Part shown: piece by piece, positions 46,901-55,563 of the stretch
Layout of the letters: the number at the start of each line of letters is the position of its first letter
Numbering within the stretch: the first letter of the stretch is position 1
Origin: Planctomyces sp. SH-PL14
GTDB lineage: Bacteria; Planctomycetota; Planctomycetia; Planctomycetales; Planctomycetaceae
Assembly: GCF_001610835.1 (NCBI RefSeq)
Contig: NZ_CP011270.1
Location: forward strand, 1,426,001 to 1,490,000
Reading direction: 5' to 3'
Length of the DNA stretch: 64,000 bases
The notes under the pieces: model-generated
What the model was told of the DNA's origin: nothing
Database searches by the model: none
What the model saw: the letters and a program-made list of their open reading frames with translations, nothing else
Position numbers and translations under genes: made by a program

Positions 46901-48009
46901 CGCTCCTTTTCCAAGGCCTTCATTACGATCCAGTCGAGATCGCCCGACAGCGACCTCTGGAGTGCCTTGGGGTCAATGTTTCGCTGTGCGGCGACACTTG
47001 GCAGGCTCCTGCTGCCGCTCAGCCGCAGGCTGGGACGCGGGGCTTCGACATCCCGGATCAGCCGCAGGACCTCGTCGTAGGCCGCCTTTTGTAGTTGGTC
47101 CCGCTCCAGAGGCGTCGTGCCGGTCAGGAGTTCGTACAGGACGACGCCCAACGAATAGATGTCGGTTCGGGTGTCGATATCGAGGTTGTTCTGTTCCGCC
47201 TGCTCGGGGCTCATGTACCGCGGCGTTCCGACCATCTGGCCGTGACCCGTGTGGAGTGTCTGGTCCGTCAGGGGCTGGTGGAGCGCCTTGGCGAGGCCGA
47301 AGTCGATCACCTTTGGGACCGGCTTGCCGTCGTACAGACAAACCAGAATGTTCGTCGGCTTGAGGTCCCGGTGAACAATCCCTTTCTGGTGAGCGTGTTG
47401 GATTGCTTGGCAGACTGGAATGAAGAGAGCCAGCCGATCTCGGAGCGGCAGCCGGACCTGATCGCAGTAGTCTGTGAACGGAATCCCCTTGACGTACTCC
47501 ATAACGAAGTACGGATGCCCCTGGTCGGTCACTCCGCCGTCGTAGACCTTGGCAATGTTTGGGTGATCCATCATCGCCAACGCCTGACGTTCCGCTCCAA
47601 ATCGGGCCAGGACGTGCCGCGAATCCATTCCGGCCTTCACCAGTTTGACTGCCACCTTTCTTTTGACCGGTTGCTGTTGCTCGGCAACCCACACTGAGCC
47701 CATCCCCCCTTCGCCGATCCGCTCCAGCAACTTGTACCGCCCCCCCAAGACCATTCCAGCCTGCGGGTCGGCAGATCTTGGCCCAAGGACTGTCTCGGCT
47801 TGGGCCGGACCTACGTCACCAGCTGGACGAACAGCATCACGCATCCGGTCGAAGTCGGCGAAGAAGGCCCGCAGCTCCTCAGCGAACTGGGGATGATCGC
47901 CCAGGAGGCAGTCCTGGTCTGGACGTTCGCCACGTTCGAGGGCTTCCAGATACGCCGCCAGGACGGCGTCGAGAACTGGCTTGTCGGACGATGGAGACGG
48001 AACATTCAT
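43948..48009 (-). CDS. Giant Ser/Thr protein kinase with large uncharacterised C-terminus
   Basis: 1,353 residues. Kinase domain (about residues 90-395): glycine loop IGEGGMGSVWVAEQ, Lys in VAVKLVK, HRDLKPTNILV, DFGLAKAL, GTPRYMSPEQAE. One membrane segment (LATALAAILLVSGLAGTTLGL) is followed by a coiled coil (AAKEANQKASESLKQAQIEQEQ) and about 850 residues of a mostly helical region without the WD40 or TPR repeats common in relatives. It would sense an external or periplasmic cue and phosphorylate proteins. It starts 12 bp after the ECF sigma factor stop; such sigma/kinase pairs are a planctomycete feature. Confidence 0.92.
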   Translation of the reverse strand: MNVPSPSSDKPVLDAVLAAYLEALERGERPDQDCLLGDHPQFAEELRAFFADFDRMRDAVRPAGDVGPAQAETVLGPRSADPQAGMVLGGRYKLLERIGEGGMGSVWVAEQQQPVKRKVAVKLVKAGMDSRHVLARFGAERQALAMMDHPNIAKVYDGGVTDQGHPYFVMEYVKGIPFTDYCDQVRLPLRDRLALFIPVCQAIQHAHQKGIVHRDLKPTNILVCLYDGKPVPKVIDFGLAKALHQPLTDQTLHTGHGQMVGTPRYMSPEQAEQNNLDIDTRTDIYSLGVVLYELLTGTTPLERDQLQKAAYDEVLRLIRDVEAPRPSLRLSGSRSLPSVAAQRNIDPKALQRSLSGDLDWIVMKALEKERSRRYETATGFARDLDRFLNEEPVEARSPTMAYRARKFVTRYRMQVLATALAAILLVSGLAGTTLGLFRALRAEQAAKEANQKASESLKQAQIEQEQKNRAFKLEADHRRKAEMAMQEEQKHREIAEQLLCRDYIAQMEASRDDKEQLALFIDLSKRSPQVRLRTFKELFSRGTLATWSATRAGIIAWVTAGLDRQVRVDALQFLAAVQRDKDADLRIRAAAYRFALELDSFGQLSLLEALTATRSPQIEPFVQRALGVIERTDRSQLSSLAEGLVKIIDTRDRHRDWRDAASAIMRLPEDIRTHTVRTCVASLKPSLLSGDADVSETAASALSTFIPQIEAEACRPIVEATLVAHARHKEHDFASLLTQLVRWMKQEEVELLQDLLLKRLATAEEINWYDFDDLLRIATTRRTSNDDRIAAALLEQAAKQKELHVDNDDCQGLMALALAPSLKDSLRRWDLLITVSRTAWDEAFGDIALREIAADMRKLSTAELLTRWNQISGLMRSESGGVRWDDVKIGLAGRLTIEQWEQQWRLAVGQLASSPNEANTASILLRAALERLPHEKCIDYWHSIVPLLDVPTESLADVVACVELLAEKLEPHEIAEITMSQSAATDPPVPGGGKEAPTAIGEDPAARRVEAQLRLLRAISEKLKKATTDGRKLCILIAADRVRRHLKVPMKTTFTSALEELPKIDHELSSTCVSVIEGAASPGLIVKAIRLWLDTTGSLTPKDATWFIDFASKNAGALPDDFVVELAFRSSLSALAELDAALFTSTAFAVVDHHENGQAPRIWEGLIHALSTHGYKVSEARRMELILAIVDKYDRRDSLGILHSNSIIRTACKGNQRRVWHSILVGLLDKDTLELQSGELAVKSGWKKEDVFDHAVDAIDDPRDLAKILCHPKCVGERLDIVLRRLEELVFYGGQPALSDDALMQSEDGRSVRPVRQFPNVFAAAKWIEMNWPQFEFSSDELVAAPVAEGIAE

Positions 48010-48021
48010 GGCGAGCCCGAA

Positions 48022-48594
48022 TCACAGAAAGGAGTGCGGATCGTCCAGAATTTCGCGAAGTCTCGCCAGTCCGCGACGAAGAAGGCCGGCAACGGCTGCG
48101 GGAGTCTTGTGGCACTCGACGGAGATCTCGGCCAACGAGCACTGCCGCAAATGCTTGAGAATGACCACTGTTCGCTGATCGGAGTCCAAGGCATCAATGG
48201 CGTTCGCGAGTCGGAGGAGCTCCTCATTGCGGACGGTGATTGCGCTTGGCGACGGTTGGCACGCCGCCGCCAGTCCATTCAATGCTTCGGCCGAGTGATC
48301 GACATCTTGAACGAGTGACCGTTCCCGGGTGACGTCACGCCGTTGCCGATGGAAGTGGCGAACAACGTCGACAAGCTCCGCCTTGAGAATCGCTTGAAGC
48401 CATGTCAGAAGAACTTCGGGCGACCGATCGCGAACGTTCGAAAAGCCCTCATACGCTTTGACGAACACCGTCTGGACGATGTCGGATGGGTCGAGCTTCC
48501 CCTGAAGATCACGGTAAACCTGTGTGGCGGCAAGCGTTCGGAGATACGCCCGGTACGGCTCCAGGAGTTCGGCTGTTGAGGGATCGGGCGACAT
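48022..48594 (-). CDS. ECF-type RNA polymerase sigma factor
   Basis: 190 residues from the ATG at 48594 (the frame is open to a TTG at 48630). Region 2 resembles LDPSDIVQTVFVKAYEGFSN and TWLQAILKAELVDVVRHFHR; region 4 is a helix-turn-helix (SLAEISVECHKTPAAVAGLLRR). It starts the operon with the Ser/Thr kinase; in related pairs the kinase phosphorylates the sigma factor. It would redirect RNA polymerase to dedicated promoters. Confidence 0.88.
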   Translation of the reverse strand: MSPDPSTAELLEPYRAYLRTLAATQVYRDLQGKLDPSDIVQTVFVKAYEGFSNVRDRSPEVLLTWLQAILKAELVDVVRHFHRQRRDVTRERSLVQDVDHSAEALNGLAAACQPSPSAITVRNEELLRLANAIDALDSDQRTVVILKHLRQCSLAEISVECHKTPAAVAGLLRRGLARLREILDDPHSFL

Positions 48595-49038
48595 GCGGAG
48601 ATCGTGATGGAAGGGGGCGATATGTCTCAAGACGACGGGGGAACGAGAACAGACCGCGCTTTCCGAGAAGAATCTTCATCTTTCCGAGAATAGCCAAGAC
48701 CCACGGAATCCAAGGAACCTCACCTCAGCACTCTGGCCGTTTTTGCTCCCGAGCGGCAGGGCTCCCCTTTCTGAACATGACGGCGGCGAAGCCGTCCGTA
48801 CCGTTCTGCTGAAGTTCTGATTTCTTGTTGGTCTGGCCGTCTCCGTTCGTCGCGTATAGGGCTCGCAACCGGGGTTCCCTGTACGCGACGGACGGAGGCG
48901 GCCCAAGCCACACGACGCCTTCGTCTCCTGCAGTATTCCCTCTCACGGCAGGCAACGGACCGGGGGGAGATGGAAGCCGCAGCAGGCGACCACGGGCGGC
49001 ACACTGCATGCATTCCGGCTGACCACCGACGGCCAGGG
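48595..49038. other. Intergenic region between divergent sigma and hypothetical genes
   Basis: About 440 bp with no supportable gene. It should hold the promoter of the sigma-kinase operon, but I could not assign elements. Confidence 0.4.
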
Positions 49039-49983
49039 ATGCAATTTCAACTGCCACACGTGAAAGGATTGCACAAATGGGCAAAACGCCCTCGAAGAAG
49101 TTGCAAGGCGCCGGGGCCCGAGGACTACTTCAAGTTCTTCCAGATCCGGCGCGAGGGGCACTTTCACCAGCTTCGCACTTTCACACCCCTTGAGTGGGAG
49201 TCGCTCTACCTGAACCCCGGCAAGGCCGGACGCTTTGTCCGCCGGAACTGCGGTCGGTCAGTTCGCTCACTACGCATTCTGCAGGTGGGCGTCCGGTGGT
49301 TCCTCCATCGCTGGAACCGCCTGAATTCTCTCGACCGGGTCTCGCTCCTGTCTCGCCTGATGGCGGACGGAGCGAGTGACCTCGCCAGTTTGGAGACGTC
49401 GTCGGTGTCACTACGGGCGGAGTTCCAGAAAGGTCTTCGCGAACTCGATGCTGATGACGACATAAAGCTCGAGGATGTCGGTCGTCCCGAAGCTCAGTTC
49501 TTTGTCACAGTCTGGCTTCCGTCGATGTTGCTCCTGGGCAAATGTCCGGCAAAGCTCTATCGACAGGCCGGGGAAGGAGACCTGGCAGCTGTCTGCGAAC
49601 TGATCCGCCTCGACCCGTTCGCCGTCCAGTTGCCTGCCATTCAGCAGCTTTATCGAGACCTCCTTCGAGAGAACAGTTCCGCCAAACTCGAGGCGTTCCG
49701 GCTTGCTCAGACCGAGTCTGTCGACCTGCCCAACGGGCGAGCCAAGTTTAAGGAACAGTTCGCCGCCAAAGTGATCACCCTCTCTCATGGCTGGTGCGAA
49801 ATCATCGGCGATCCCAAGGCATGTCTCGATCCCGTTGATCTGTGGAACCTGTTCGACCTCGTGGCCAAGGAGCGTGGACACGGGAACGACCTCGTGGACC
49901 TGAAGAACTACGAGACGTTCCGCAAGCATGTGCGGGACTGTGAGATCGAGCTGTCGATGGAAGGCTGGGACATTTTCCGCTGA
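49039..49983 (+). CDS. Hypothetical protein of the rep/recombinase element
   Basis: 314 residues if it begins at the ATG at 49039 (the frame is open to 48970). It is mixed alpha/beta with PGPEDYFKFFQIRREGHFHQ, FTPLEWESLYLNPGKAGRFV and a C-terminal KYNYETFRKHV-like helix (shown as YETFRKHVRDCEIEL). I do not recognise a family. It precedes a hairpin and the rep gene, on the same strand, so it may be carried by the same element. Confidence 0.5.
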   Translation: MQFQLPHVKGLHKWAKRPRRSCKAPGPEDYFKFFQIRREGHFHQLRTFTPLEWESLYLNPGKAGRFVRRNCGRSVRSLRILQVGVRWFLHRWNRLNSLDRVSLLSRLMADGASDLASLETSSVSLRAEFQKGLRELDADDDIKLEDVGRPEAQFFVTVWLPSMLLLGKCPAKLYRQAGEGDLAAVCELIRLDPFAVQLPAIQQLYRDLLRENSSAKLEAFRLAQTESVDLPNGRAKFKEQFAAKVITLSHGWCEIIGDPKACLDPVDLWNLFDLVAKERGHGNDLVDLKNYETFRKHVRDCEIELSMEGWDIFR

Positions 49984-50302
49984 TTCTTGTCCCGGGCTAA
50001 GTGGCGGGAGCAGAGCACGCTCCCGCCACGATGCCTAAACAAAAGAAGAGACCGAGTTCTGGAGCTCCGACACCGGGGGAATGCTTTGGAGTCGCCGCGT
50101 CCGGTGAGGAGCGACGAGCGTCCAAGCGAGGAGCGACCGAACCGGCCGCGGCGAGCCTGTGGGACGAACCGGCTGGTAGAAGCCCCAGTAACACCTACCC
50201 CCAGAGTAGTCAGCTGGCATCGGGGCAGGTGCCTCTGGCTGGTCGTCCTGGCTCATTCGTTTCCGGGGGATTGGCTGGTTTGAGGGCTCTTTCTCAGTCG
50301 CC
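49984..50302. other. Spacer upstream of rep, with hairpin and possible small ORF
   Basis: It contains an 11-bp perfect hairpin (50001-50029) and an ATG at 50031 opening a 100-codon frame (basic start, then low complexity) that would overlap the rep start; I cannot tell if it is used. Confidence 0.4.
50001..50029. promoter_or_regulatory. Perfect 11-bp inverted repeat upstream of rep
   Basis: GTGGCGGGAGC pairs fully with GCTCCCGCCAC across a 7-base loop (AGAGCAC). No T-run follows on the plus strand, so it is not a typical terminator. It sits about 275 bp upstream of a rolling-circle Rep homolog, where a nick-site hairpin could be expected. Confidence 0.45.
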
Positions 50303-51386
50303 TTGGATCCCATCACCCGAAGTCGCGTGATTCGGGAACTCGACGCGGTCAAGGCCCGTTGCCAGGAAACCGGCGTCCCAGTCGAGTACGTCCGCCTGCT
50401 GGGCTGCGTCGATGTCCGTGTCCATCGGCTGGGCATCAACCGCGGCGGAGAGCGGGGAACTCACTACGCCTATCAGATCTCGTACGCGGGCATCACGATC
50501 GGCCTGGGCGACTGGAACGCCGAGGAACGTCAGGCCGATAACCTGTTCGTTCGGATGACGGGCGAAACCTGTCTCCTCAAGGGGGCCTGGCAGGGTTACG
50601 ACCTCGTTCGCGAACTGGTCGAGCAACTCGGCGGTAGGATTCTTCGAGAACGTTTGACGCGCGTCGATCTCTGTCTCGACGTCACCAACGTCGCGGCGGC
50701 CGAGCTTCAGCATTTGGTCGAAGCGGGCCACTTCATCACGCGGTTCAAAGCGGTCCATCCGCAGACCGAGCTGGTCGCCGGCCGGAGGACGGGGTTTACA
50801 GCCGGGAAGAGTCCCCAGCGTCTCATCTGCTACGACAAGCTCCACGAGCAACGGAACTCGTACAACGACCTGTACCGCCAGACGCTGATCACCCGGCGAT
50901 ACGGGGGTGTCGAACCGGAAACATGCTCTTCGCCTCGAAGCCCAGTGCAGCCGGGCCTTCCTGCTGGAGAAAGGGATCGACTCGCCAGCGGACTTGCGGG
51001 TCAATGCCTCCCACCTCTTCCATCACGTCTGTACCGACAAGTTTCGAATCACGGATCGGCCGGTCGACCGGGCTTCCAAGAACCAGTCCCGGGCCGCGAT
51101 GCACGACCTGTGGACAGCGCTGGTCGCAGCTGGGGAAGTGGTCTTTGGCAAGATCGACGGGGACTTGATTCCTGTCGACCGGTCACTCATCAGTCCCATA
51201 CGGGTTTTCAAGCAGGGCTTCGGATGCTTCGTCTCGGGCTTCAAGCAAATGGGGGTTCCGATCACCCGCCGGGCCGAGTTGGTGAGGCATGTCGTGAAGG
51301 CCATCGACGGTGTGATTGACTCATCCGACAAGTGGGCCGACTTCTTCGATGAGTATCGCTTGCTGCTGCAGGAGTGCGGCACATGA
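50303..51386 (+). pseudogene. Rep_trans-like replication initiation protein, frameshifted
   Basis: The first part (50303 on, probable TTG start) reads like a rolling-circle Rep: DLCLDVTNVAAAEL after RERLTRV, RLICYDKLHEQRNSYNDLYR and TRRYGG. After a run of five G at 50903-50907 the family-like sequence continues in another frame (SNRKHALRLEAQCSRAFLL, DKFRITDRPVDRASKNQSR, WADFFDEYRLLLQ) to a stop at 51386. A single inserted G explains the break. It could also be a sequencing error or programmed frameshift. The stop overlaps the next gene (ATGA). Rep would nick the element's origin. Confidence 0.75.
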
Positions 51387-51592
51387 GCGCCGCCCCCTCC
51401 CCTCGTTGCTCCGCTCCGTCGACTTCTGTTCCCCAGGCGGCTCCGGCCTGGGTCACTCCCGAGCTCATCACCCACACTCTGCGAGTCTGGCAACGGTACT
51501 ACGTCGAACCGTTGAAGCCCGAGGATGCCCTGGCGATGATCCTCGGTGTATCGAAACTGAATCGGGTGATCAGTGAAGGGTCTGGAGCATGA
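51383..51592 (+). CDS. Small protein between rep and recombinase
   Basis: 69 residues starting at an ATG that overlaps the rep stop; its own stop overlaps the recombinase start, both as ATGA. A short Ser/Pro-rich N-terminus is followed by TPELITHTLRVWQRYYVEPL and LKPEDALAMILGVSKL. It is probably a small element-encoded accessory protein. The tight overlap on both sides argues strongly that it is real. Confidence 0.7.
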   Translation: MSAAPSPRCSAPSTSVPQAAPAWVTPELITHTLRVWQRYYVEPLKPEDALAMILGVSKLNRVISEGSGA

Positions 51593-51886
51593 AGCGTTTC
51601 GTCGCACTGGCACGGGTCAGCAGTCGCGAACAGGAACGGGAAGGGTTTTCGCTTGAGGTACAGGAGGAGGCGCTCCGCCGCTATGCCCTCCAGCATGGGG
51701 GCGAGATCGTCCGGTTCTTCAAGATCGCGGAGACAGCCAGCAAGACCGACGAGCGGAAAGCGTTTCGCGAGTTGGTCCGCTACGCGAAGCAGAATGCCCC
51801 CGGCCTCGACGGGCTGTTGTTCTACAAGGTCGACCGAGCTGCGCGGAACCTGTTCGACTACGTCGAGCTCGAACGGCTGGAGTCGG
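51589..51886 (+). pseudogene. Serine recombinase, 5' part, cut by IS21 copy 2
   Basis: About 99 codons of an N-terminal resolvase domain: LARVSSREQEREGFSLEVQ with nucleophile Ser, then GLLFYKVDRAARNLFDYVEL with the Arg motif. The IS21-like element begins at 51887. The 3' part resumes at 54425. Comparing with the general recombinase layout, the central recombinase domain (about 150 or more residues) is missing, so the protein cannot be functional. Confidence 0.88.
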
Positions 51887-52039
51887 TGTTGAGGGCGGTC
51901 CAAAATGGCAGCGGCGGGCGGGGATCGGGGCGGTCGAATCTGACAGCGCACAGTTGTGCATCTTGAGAACACGGCAGGATGGAGGCGTCAGCCTCCGTCC
52001 TGTCCGTCGTCCCCGAGGTGCCTAGGAGTGCGATCCGAT

Positions 52040-53530
52040 ATGGAGTTCTGGAAAGAAGTCCGGCAGCAGGTCCTGACCGGCCAACTCACCCAGCGCGCCG
52101 CCTGCCGCAAATACAGCCTCGGCTGGCGGACGCTCAAGAAGATCCTGGCCCACGCGGAGCCGCCGGGGTATCGGAAGAACCAGCCTCGCCCCAAGCCCAA
52201 GCTGGAGTCGTTTCTCCCCGTCATTCACCAGATTCTGGAAGCGGACCGCACGGCGCCCAGGAAGCAGCGGCACACGGCCAAGCGGATCTTCGAGCGTTTG
52301 CGGGACGAGCATGGCTATCAGGGTAAGCTGACCGTCGTGAAAGACGCGGTCCGGGACTGGAAGCAATCCCACCAGGAGGTCTTCCTGCCGCTCTCCCATC
52401 CACCGGGTGAGGCTCAGGTCGACTTCGGGGAGGCGACGATCCGGCTCGACGGCCAGGAACGGAAGGTGGCCCTGTTCGTGATGACGCTCCCCTACTCGGG
52501 AGCGATCTTCCTGCAGGCCTTTCCCCGGGAATGCACCGAGACCTTCCTGGAAGGACATCGCCGGGCGTTCGAGTTCTTCGGAGGGGTTCCGTATCGGATC
52601 AGCTACGACAACTCCGCCATTGCGGTGATCGAGGTTCTCAAGGGTCGGGAGCGGAAGCTCACCCGGGAGTTCCTGCGTCTGCAGAGCCACTACCTGTTCC
52701 GGGAGCACTTCTGCCTCGTCCGCCGCCCCAACGAGAAAGGGCATGTCGAACGCCTGATCGGCTTCGCCCGGAGGAACTTCCTTGTGCCGGTTCCGCAGGT
52801 CGGTTCCCTGGAGGAACTCAACGCCCAGTTGCGGGAGCGGTGTCGGACGGATCTCGCGGAGCGGGTCCGTGGGAGAGGGAGTTCCAAGCAGGACCGGCTT
52901 CCAGAGGATCAGGCGGCCTTCCTGCCGCTCCCGAAGCAGACGTTCGAGGCTCGACGTGTGGGAGAGCGAACGGTCGACTCCCAGTCCCTGGTGCGGTTCG
53001 ACGACAACGAGTATTCGGTTCCGGTCCGGTACGCCCACCGCAAGCTTCTGGTCGTCGCCACGGTCCAGGAGATCCGGCTCGTCCATGAAGACCGACTGGT
53101 GGCCCGGCACCTGCGGTGCTGGGACCGGGAACGGACGTTTTTTGAGCCCGTTCACTATCTGGCTCTGCTGGAGCGGAAGCCTGGCGGCCTCGACTACGCC
53201 CGCCCTCTGGAGCAATGGGGACTGCCGGAGTGCTTCGCGGTGCTCCGGCGACGCCTGGAGGCGGGAGATCCCCGCTCGGGAACGCGGTCGTACATCCGGG
53301 TCCTGCGGCTGCTGGAGAAGTTCTCTCTGGCCCAGCTGTCGGCCGCGGTTGAGTACGCGCTGGACATCGATGTAATCGATCCGGACAGCCTCCGGACGAT
53401 CGTTGAACATCGGGCGGAGCGCCCTGCAGAGCTGTTCCGGCTCGACGGCCGGCCGCATCTGGCTCATGTGCGGGTCGAGACGACCTGCGTCGCCTCCTAC
53501 CAGGCCCTTCTGGAAGGAGGGACGCCATGA
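52040..53530 (+). CDS. istA: IS21 transposase IstA (copy 2)
   Basis: Same 496-residue protein as in copy 1, starting 153 bp inside the element, with the same HTH, integrase core acids and an ATGA overlap with istB. Confidence 0.95.
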   Translation: MEFWKEVRQQVLTGQLTQRAACRKYSLGWRTLKKILAHAEPPGYRKNQPRPKPKLESFLPVIHQILEADRTAPRKQRHTAKRIFERLRDEHGYQGKLTVVKDAVRDWKQSHQEVFLPLSHPPGEAQVDFGEATIRLDGQERKVALFVMTLPYSGAIFLQAFPRECTETFLEGHRRAFEFFGGVPYRISYDNSAIAVIEVLKGRERKLTREFLRLQSHYLFREHFCLVRRPNEKGHVERLIGFARRNFLVPVPQVGSLEELNAQLRERCRTDLAERVRGRGSSKQDRLPEDQAAFLPLPKQTFEARRVGERTVDSQSLVRFDDNEYSVPVRYAHRKLLVVATVQEIRLVHEDRLVARHLRCWDRERTFFEPVHYLALLERKPGGLDYARPLEQWGLPECFAVLRRRLEAGDPRSGTRSYIRVLRLLEKFSLAQLSAAVEYALDIDVIDPDSLRTIVEHRAERPAELFRLDGRPHLAHVRVETTCVASYQALLEGGTP

Positions 53531-54288
53531 CCGACACGAAGAGCACGGTGCTGCTGAAGCACCACCTCAAACAGCTCAAGCTGCCGACGATGCAGCAGGA
53601 GTGTGAGAAGGTCGCCCAGCGGTGCGCCTCTGACAATGCGGATCACCTGGCGTACCTGCTGCAGCTCTCGGAGCTGGAGCTGATCGAGCGGGAACGGAAG
53701 GCGGCGGACCGGCGGCTCAAAGCCGCCCGGTTCCCGGCGGCGAAGCTGCTGGACGAGTTCGACTTCGCAGCCCGTCCCAGCGTGAACAAGCCGCTCGTGT
53801 TGCTGCTGGCGAAAGGAGAGTACCTCGATCGGCGGGAGAACATCCTGCTGGTCGGTCCTTCCGGGACCGGGAAGTCGCACCTGGCGACGGCGCTGGGAAT
53901 GGCGGCCTGCGCCCAGGGCCGCAAGGTGCGGTTCTTCCGGGTGACGGAGCTGATCACACAGCTCCTGGAAGCCAAGGAAGAACGCCAGCTTCTGCGGATG
54001 CGGCAACACCTGGCGAAGCTGGACCTCTTGATCCTGGACGAGCTGGGCTACGTCCCGGCCAGCAAGGCCGGCGCCGAGCTGCTGTTCGACGTGATCGCAA
54101 CGGCGTACGAGCGGAACAGCCTGATCGTGACGACGAACCTGCCGTTCGAGAACTGGACGGAGGTGCTGGGGAGCGAGCGCCTTACGGGCGCCGCGCTCGA
54201 TCGTCTGACGCACCGCTGCCACATCCTGGAGACGCAGGGCGAAAGCTACCGCCTGCAGGACGCCAAACGCCGGCGGAAGTCCGGCTGA
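53527..54288 (+). CDS. istB: IS21 ATPase helper IstB (copy 2)
   Basis: Same 253-residue AAA ATPase as in copy 1 (Walker A GPSGTGKS, Walker B LILDELG). Confidence 0.95.
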   Translation: MTDTKSTVLLKHHLKQLKLPTMQQECEKVAQRCASDNADHLAYLLQLSELELIERERKAADRRLKAARFPAAKLLDEFDFAARPSVNKPLVLLLAKGEYLDRRENILLVGPSGTGKSHLATALGMAACAQGRKVRFFRVTELITQLLEAKEERQLLRMRQHLAKLDLLILDELGYVPASKAGAELLFDVIATAYERNSLIVTTNLPFENWTEVLGSERLTGAALDRLTHRCHILETQGESYRLQDAKRRRKSG

Positions 54289-54424
54289 GCGGCTTTCCCG
54301 GCTCGACTCCGGACGTTCCGGAGGTCGATACAAGCTTCAGGCCCCGATCCGTCTGGTGTTCTTCACCCCCTCAGCGCTGTCATTTTCGGCCGCCCGCCGC
54401 TGCCATTTTGAACCGCCCTCAACA

Positions 54425-55181
<757 letters not shown>

Positions 55182-55350
55182 AACAGCTCGACAAACCATA
55201 CGGGCACGTCAAAGAAGGAATCGTCTCCAGTTCCGGACGACACCATCTTGAATTCCCGGTTCCTGATAACGCCGTAAGTGCCTCCCCAAACGACAGTTAC
55301 GGATCACTGCGCGAGTGTGCCAGCTTCACGACGCTCGCCGACTGCATTGC

Positions 55351-55394
55351 ACCGGCTTTCAAGACCGGGTTACCGCTGCTCTATCCACCTGCCA
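55351..55394 (-). pseudogene. Possible tRNA 5'-half remnant
   Basis: On the minus strand it has a tRNA-like D-arm (GGATAGAGCAGCGG) and a foldable anticodon arm (CCGGT-CTTGAAA-GCCGG, anticodon TGA, as in Ser). No T arm or matching acceptor follows. It may be a tRNA fragment left by insertions, or chance similarity. It lies in the spacer 55182-55398, which holds nothing else I can support. Confidence 0.3.
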
Positions 55395-55398
55395 GTGT

Positions 55399-55563
55399 AA
55401 CGACTTGCGGAAGGACGCGGAGGGGATTGGGGCGCAGATTGGGGCGCAGGCGTGTCAGTGCATGGCAGCGGGTGACGGCGACCTGCAGCAACTGATCGAG
55501 GCGTGGCCGACGCTGGACCATAAGACGAAGGTCAAGATCATGCGGTTGCTGCGTAAGAAGTGA
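55399..55563 (+). pseudogene. Remnant of an integrase C-terminal tail
   Basis: About 54 codons ending in an ordinary stop (NDLRKDAEGIGAQIGAQ then DLQQLIEAWPTLDHKTKVK and LLRKK). Similar short tails follow the catalytic domain in planctomycete phage integrases. No catalytic domain precedes it, so it is likely a leftover. Confidence 0.35.

Larger units (their letters stand above)
51887..54424 (+). mobile_element. IS21-family element, copy 2 (2,538 bp)
   Basis: Same length, ends and gene content as copy 1 and apparently identical in sequence. Terminal repeats at 51887-51921 and 54390-54424. Flanks (GTCGG left, GGAAC right) show no target duplication. It replaces the central part of a serine recombinase gene. 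Confidence 0.92.

Noticed and set aside
50031-50330. 100-codon frame before rep
   Set aside because: Low-complexity composition, no clear ribosome site and overlap with rep; kept only as a remark in the spacer entry.
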